Below are positions 61,984 to 64,000 of a stretch of 64,000 nt of DNA, one piece after another. The DNA is taken from NCBI RefSeq assembly GCF_905120355.1, contig NZ_CAJHOB010000005.1:1-64000 (forward strand), written 5' to 3'. Source of the DNA: Azonexus hydrophilus (GTDB taxonomy: Bacteria > Pseudomonadota > Gammaproteobacteria > Burkholderiales > Rhodocyclaceae). The translations under genes were made by a program, and so were the position numbers. Position 1 is the first letter of the stretch. Each line of letters opens with the position of its first letter. The notes below the pieces were generated by a model that saw only the letters and a list, made by a program, of their open reading frames with translations, was not told the origin of the DNA and ran no database searches.

Positions 61984-63332
61984 GCTGCTGGTGGGCGTGG
62001 CGGTTCGATGTGCGTTGGCAGCACCGCTCCCGGGTTTATGTGGTAGCTCTTTGTGCGACCTTGTTGGTGCAGTTCTATCGATTTCATGGCACTGATGAGG
62101 TGTTGGTTAGTGATGTGGCTTCGGAGGCTTTAGCAGATCCCAAAATATCGAGCTGGACCTTGCAGTGGGCTGATGTTTATCCTGTTAATTTGCCCTTGGC
62201 CGTAATACATTTTCGTGAGCATCAGGGCAAGCTGCACGCGCTGCAATCGGGGTTGGCCAGTCGCAGCTTGCAGGCGCAGCAGATGGTGCATGCCCACAGC
62301 CCCGAGGTGGTGGTGTTGGTGATTGGTGAGTCGGCCAGCGCCACGCGCTGGGGCTTGCTGGGTTATGGCCGCGACACCACGCCGCAATTGGCGCAGCAGC
62401 AAGGGGTGGTGGTTTTTAGCGATGTGGTGGGCCTCTCCGTGCTGACGCGCACTGCAGTGCCGGGGGTGCTGTCGCGCAAACCTGTATTGAAGCCCAGTGG
62501 GGATATAGATTTGCAGGCCGAGCCCTCGCTGGTGCAAGCTTTCGCCCAAGTGGGCTACCAGACGCATTGGCTGTCTGCACAATCGCGGATGGGTCGGCAC
62601 GACACTTCTATCAGCTTGTATGCCCGCGAGGCCGCCGATGTGCGTTTTGTAAACCCTGGTACCTACCAGCACCGTTTTCACATGGATGAGGCTCTGCTTG
62701 CACCTTTGCGCGATGTGCTGGCACAACCGGGGCGACATCTGGTGGTGCTCCACTTGCTGGGCAGCCACTTTGATTACGCTTTGCGCTACCCGTCCAGTTT
62801 TGACCACTTCCAGCCGTCGTTGCAGTCGGCCCCTGCTGCGACAGATCCGGCACGTTATGCCGAGCAGGTCAGCAACAGCTACGACAACAGCCTGCGCTAT
62901 ACCGACCACATACTGGCCCAGGTACTTAATGCCGTGCAGCAGCGCGGCGGCAATTCAGTGGTGGCCTATTTTTCAGACCACGGCGTTGATCCAGCGCAAG
63001 GGCAGTGCGCCTCGCAAAAGCCCAACCGGCGCAGCGAGGCTGCCTACCGTGTACCTGCATTTGTGTGGCTCAGCGAGCCGATGCGCACGCAGCACCGGGC
63101 GCAATGGCAGCGCTTGCAAAACAACGCCCAGCAGCCCTACACCACCCGCGCGCTGTATGCCACGCTGCTAGGGCTGGCATCGATTAATGTTTCTGGTGGC
63201 TTGCCCGCCGAGAGTTTTTTACAGTCCCCTGCTCAGCCGCTGCCGCCGCGCATGGTGGCAGGTATGACCGGCAACTTGGTGGACTTTGATGCGGCACGAC
63301 AAAAGAGCGCGTGTTCCATCGTGGCTCATTGA
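61941..63332 (+). CDS. phosphoethanolamine transferase, C-terminal part
   Basis: This frame, open from inside the repeat, finishes the transmembrane helix (LVLYAVSCWWAWRF), and carries the periplasmic sulfatase-type domain: VVVLVIGESASATRWGLLGY, a TRTAVPGVLSRKP stretch where the nucleophilic Thr is expected, LVVLHLLGSHFDY, and YFSDHGVDP with a metal Asp-His. It ends in a FDAARQKSACSIVAH tail. It is EptA/PptA-like, transferring phosphoethanolamine to lipid A or pilin. No start codon of its own is likely; it belongs with the part at 61582. Confidence 0.82.
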   Translation: MVWFGLVWLVLYAVSCWWAWRFDVRWQHRSRVYVVALCATLLVQFYRFHGTDEVLVSDVASEALADPKISSWTLQWADVYPVNLPLAVIHFREHQGKLHALQSGLASRSLQAQQMVHAHSPEVVVLVIGESASATRWGLLGYGRDTTPQLAQQQGVVVFSDVVGLSVLTRTAVPGVLSRKPVLKPSGDIDLQAEPSLVQAFAQVGYQTHWLSAQSRMGRHDTSISLYAREAADVRFVNPGTYQHRFHMDEALLAPLRDVLAQPGRHLVVLHLLGSHFDYALRYPSSFDHFQPSLQSAPAATDPARYAEQVSNSYDNSLRYTDHILAQVLNAVQQRGGNSVVAYFSDHGVDPAQGQCASQKPNRRSEAAYRVPAFVWLSEPMRTQHRAQWQRLQNNAQQPYTTRALYATLLGLASINVSGGLPAESFLQSPAQPLPPRMVAGMTGNLVDFDAARQKSACSIVAH

Positions 63333-63344
63333 TAAGGAGTAATT

Positions 63345-63986
63345 TTGATCAATACGGTATTGCTACTGAGCTTTTTCATCTCCGGCTGCAGCGCCTTGAT
63401 TTACCAAGTGAGTTGGCAGCGCGCGTTGTACAGCTTGATTGGCGTGGACATGGATTCCATCACCATCATCGTGTCGGTGTTCATGCTGGGCATTGGCTTG
63501 GGCGGCATGTTGGGCGGGTGGCTGTCGGATCGGTTTCCTCTGCGGCGTTTGCAGTGGTATGCGGGTATCGAGCTGTCGATTGCGCTGTACGGCAGTGCCA
63601 GCCTGTGGTTGTTGCGGTTGCTTCAAGCTGGGTTGGCAGACAGTTTTTTGGGCGACGGCGCTGTGGGCAGTGCGGTGGCCAGTTTTGGTTTTTTGCTGCT
63701 GCCCACGGTGCTGATGGGCATGACGCTGCCGCTGCTGACGATGGCTTTTGACGAGCGCACGGCCAATATTGGGGTTTCGGTGGGCACGCTGTATTTCATC
63801 AACACCTTGGGGGCAGCCACCGGTGCTGCGCTGGTGCCTTTTGTGCTGCTGCCGCTGTGGACGTTGCCGCAGGTGGTCTGGGTGGCCGTGGCGGGCAATG
63901 TGGCGGTGGTGCTGTGTGCGGTGCTGGCTGCCCAATTGCTGCCGCGCACTACCGCTGTCACCACAACCACCGGAGCCCCCGCATGA
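63345..63986 (+). CDS. spermidine synthase-like membrane domain protein
   Basis: A 213-residue membrane protein of about six helices beginning LLLSFFISGCSALIYQVSWQ, followed by SVFMLGIGLGGMLGGWLSDR and GFLLLPTVLMGMTLPLL. This is the N-terminal half of the fused MFS/spermidine synthase proteins. The enzymatic half is not in this frame. The start is TTG 63345 with AAGGAG at 5 bases; there is no ATG in place. Its stop overlaps the next start (ATGA). Confidence 0.75.
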   Translation: MINTVLLLSFFISGCSALIYQVSWQRALYSLIGVDMDSITIIVSVFMLGIGLGGMLGGWLSDRFPLRRLQWYAGIELSIALYGSASLWLLRLLQAGLADSFLGDGAVGSAVASFGFLLLPTVLMGMTLPLLTMAFDERTANIGVSVGTLYFINTLGAATGAALVPFVLLPLWTLPQVVWVAVAGNVAVVLCAVLAAQLLPRTTAVTTTTGAPA

Positions 63987-64000
63987 ACTACCCCGCCTTG
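63983..64000 (+). CDS. partial gene at window end
   Basis: ATG at 63983 overlaps the previous stop by 4 bases and encodes MNYPAL before the window ends. By position it may be the enzymatic partner of the membrane protein before it, but too little is visible. Confidence 0.4.

Overview
The window reads as a chromosomal segment of a GC-rich betaproteobacterium, most likely order Rhodocyclales (Azonexus/Dechloromonas/Azoarcus type). The evidence is gene content and order: rpoN-hpf-ptsN-hprK, a betaproteobacterial-style IlvA with two regulatory domains, a NDUFA9-like SDR next to cca, a pilA with a sigma-54 promoter, and a large aryl polyene pigment cluster. All names come from reading translations and motifs; no database search was possible. 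Three near-perfect parS sites (16.65, 28.35 and 49.34 kb) suggest that the segment lies in the origin-proximal part of the chromosome.

Left part (0-32.7 kb), mostly housekeeping: a partial gene and a small membrane protein; a di-heme cytochrome c peroxidase divergent from oxyR, with an FNR box and a full OxyR operator between them; a HybE-like chaperone; ilvA; cysK; a MalY/PatB C-S lyase; 5-formyl-THF cyclo-ligase; lytic transglycosylase; DUF1631 protein; NDUFA9-like SDR; cca; MidA-like methyltransferase; ttcA; a cyclase-FHA protein. A minus-strand run recA-recX-lptB-rpoN-hpf follows, then (after a hairpin) ptsN-hprK. A LexA box lies upstream of recA, facing a tiny secreted-protein gene coupled to an RluA-type pseudouridine synthase. 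Next come a sodium:solute symporter, a VanZ protein, a thioredoxin-like ferredoxin, a hydrolase, cutA, dsbD, an ICMT-like protein and a PAP2 phosphatase.

Middle part (33-50.8 kb): a two-armed aryl polyene/xanthomonadin-like cluster. The plus arm (32997-45634) encodes two ACPs, two ketosynthases and a chain-length factor, a ketoreductase, two hot-dog dehydratases, an acyl/aryl ligase, an acyltransferase, a LolA-like carrier, an MMPL exporter, a polysaccharide deacetylase and a methyltransferase. The convergent minus arm (50747-45659) encodes a flavin halogenase-like enzyme, a chorismatase (XanB2-like, supplying hydroxybenzoate starter), a PlsC acyltransferase, a GT2 glycosyltransferase and a cation/proton antiporter. 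Together they would make, tailor, lipidate and export a hydroxybenzoate-primed polyene.

Right part (50.9-64 kb) is accessory: a winged-helix Fic protein lacking the catalytic His and preceded by a 44-bp perfect palindrome; a B12-radical SAM enzyme; an Mla/MCE-type operon without its ATPase; a FitAB-like toxin-antitoxin pair; two divergent Uma2 nucleases beside a HipA fragment; and a pilin island. The pilin island has sigma-54-driven pilA, an AT-rich membrane sulfatase/phosphotransferase, and a phosphoethanolamine-transferase-like gene broken by seven copies of TTTGG. Six or nine copies would restore the frame, so this looks like a phase-variable surface/pilin modification gene caught in the OFF state.
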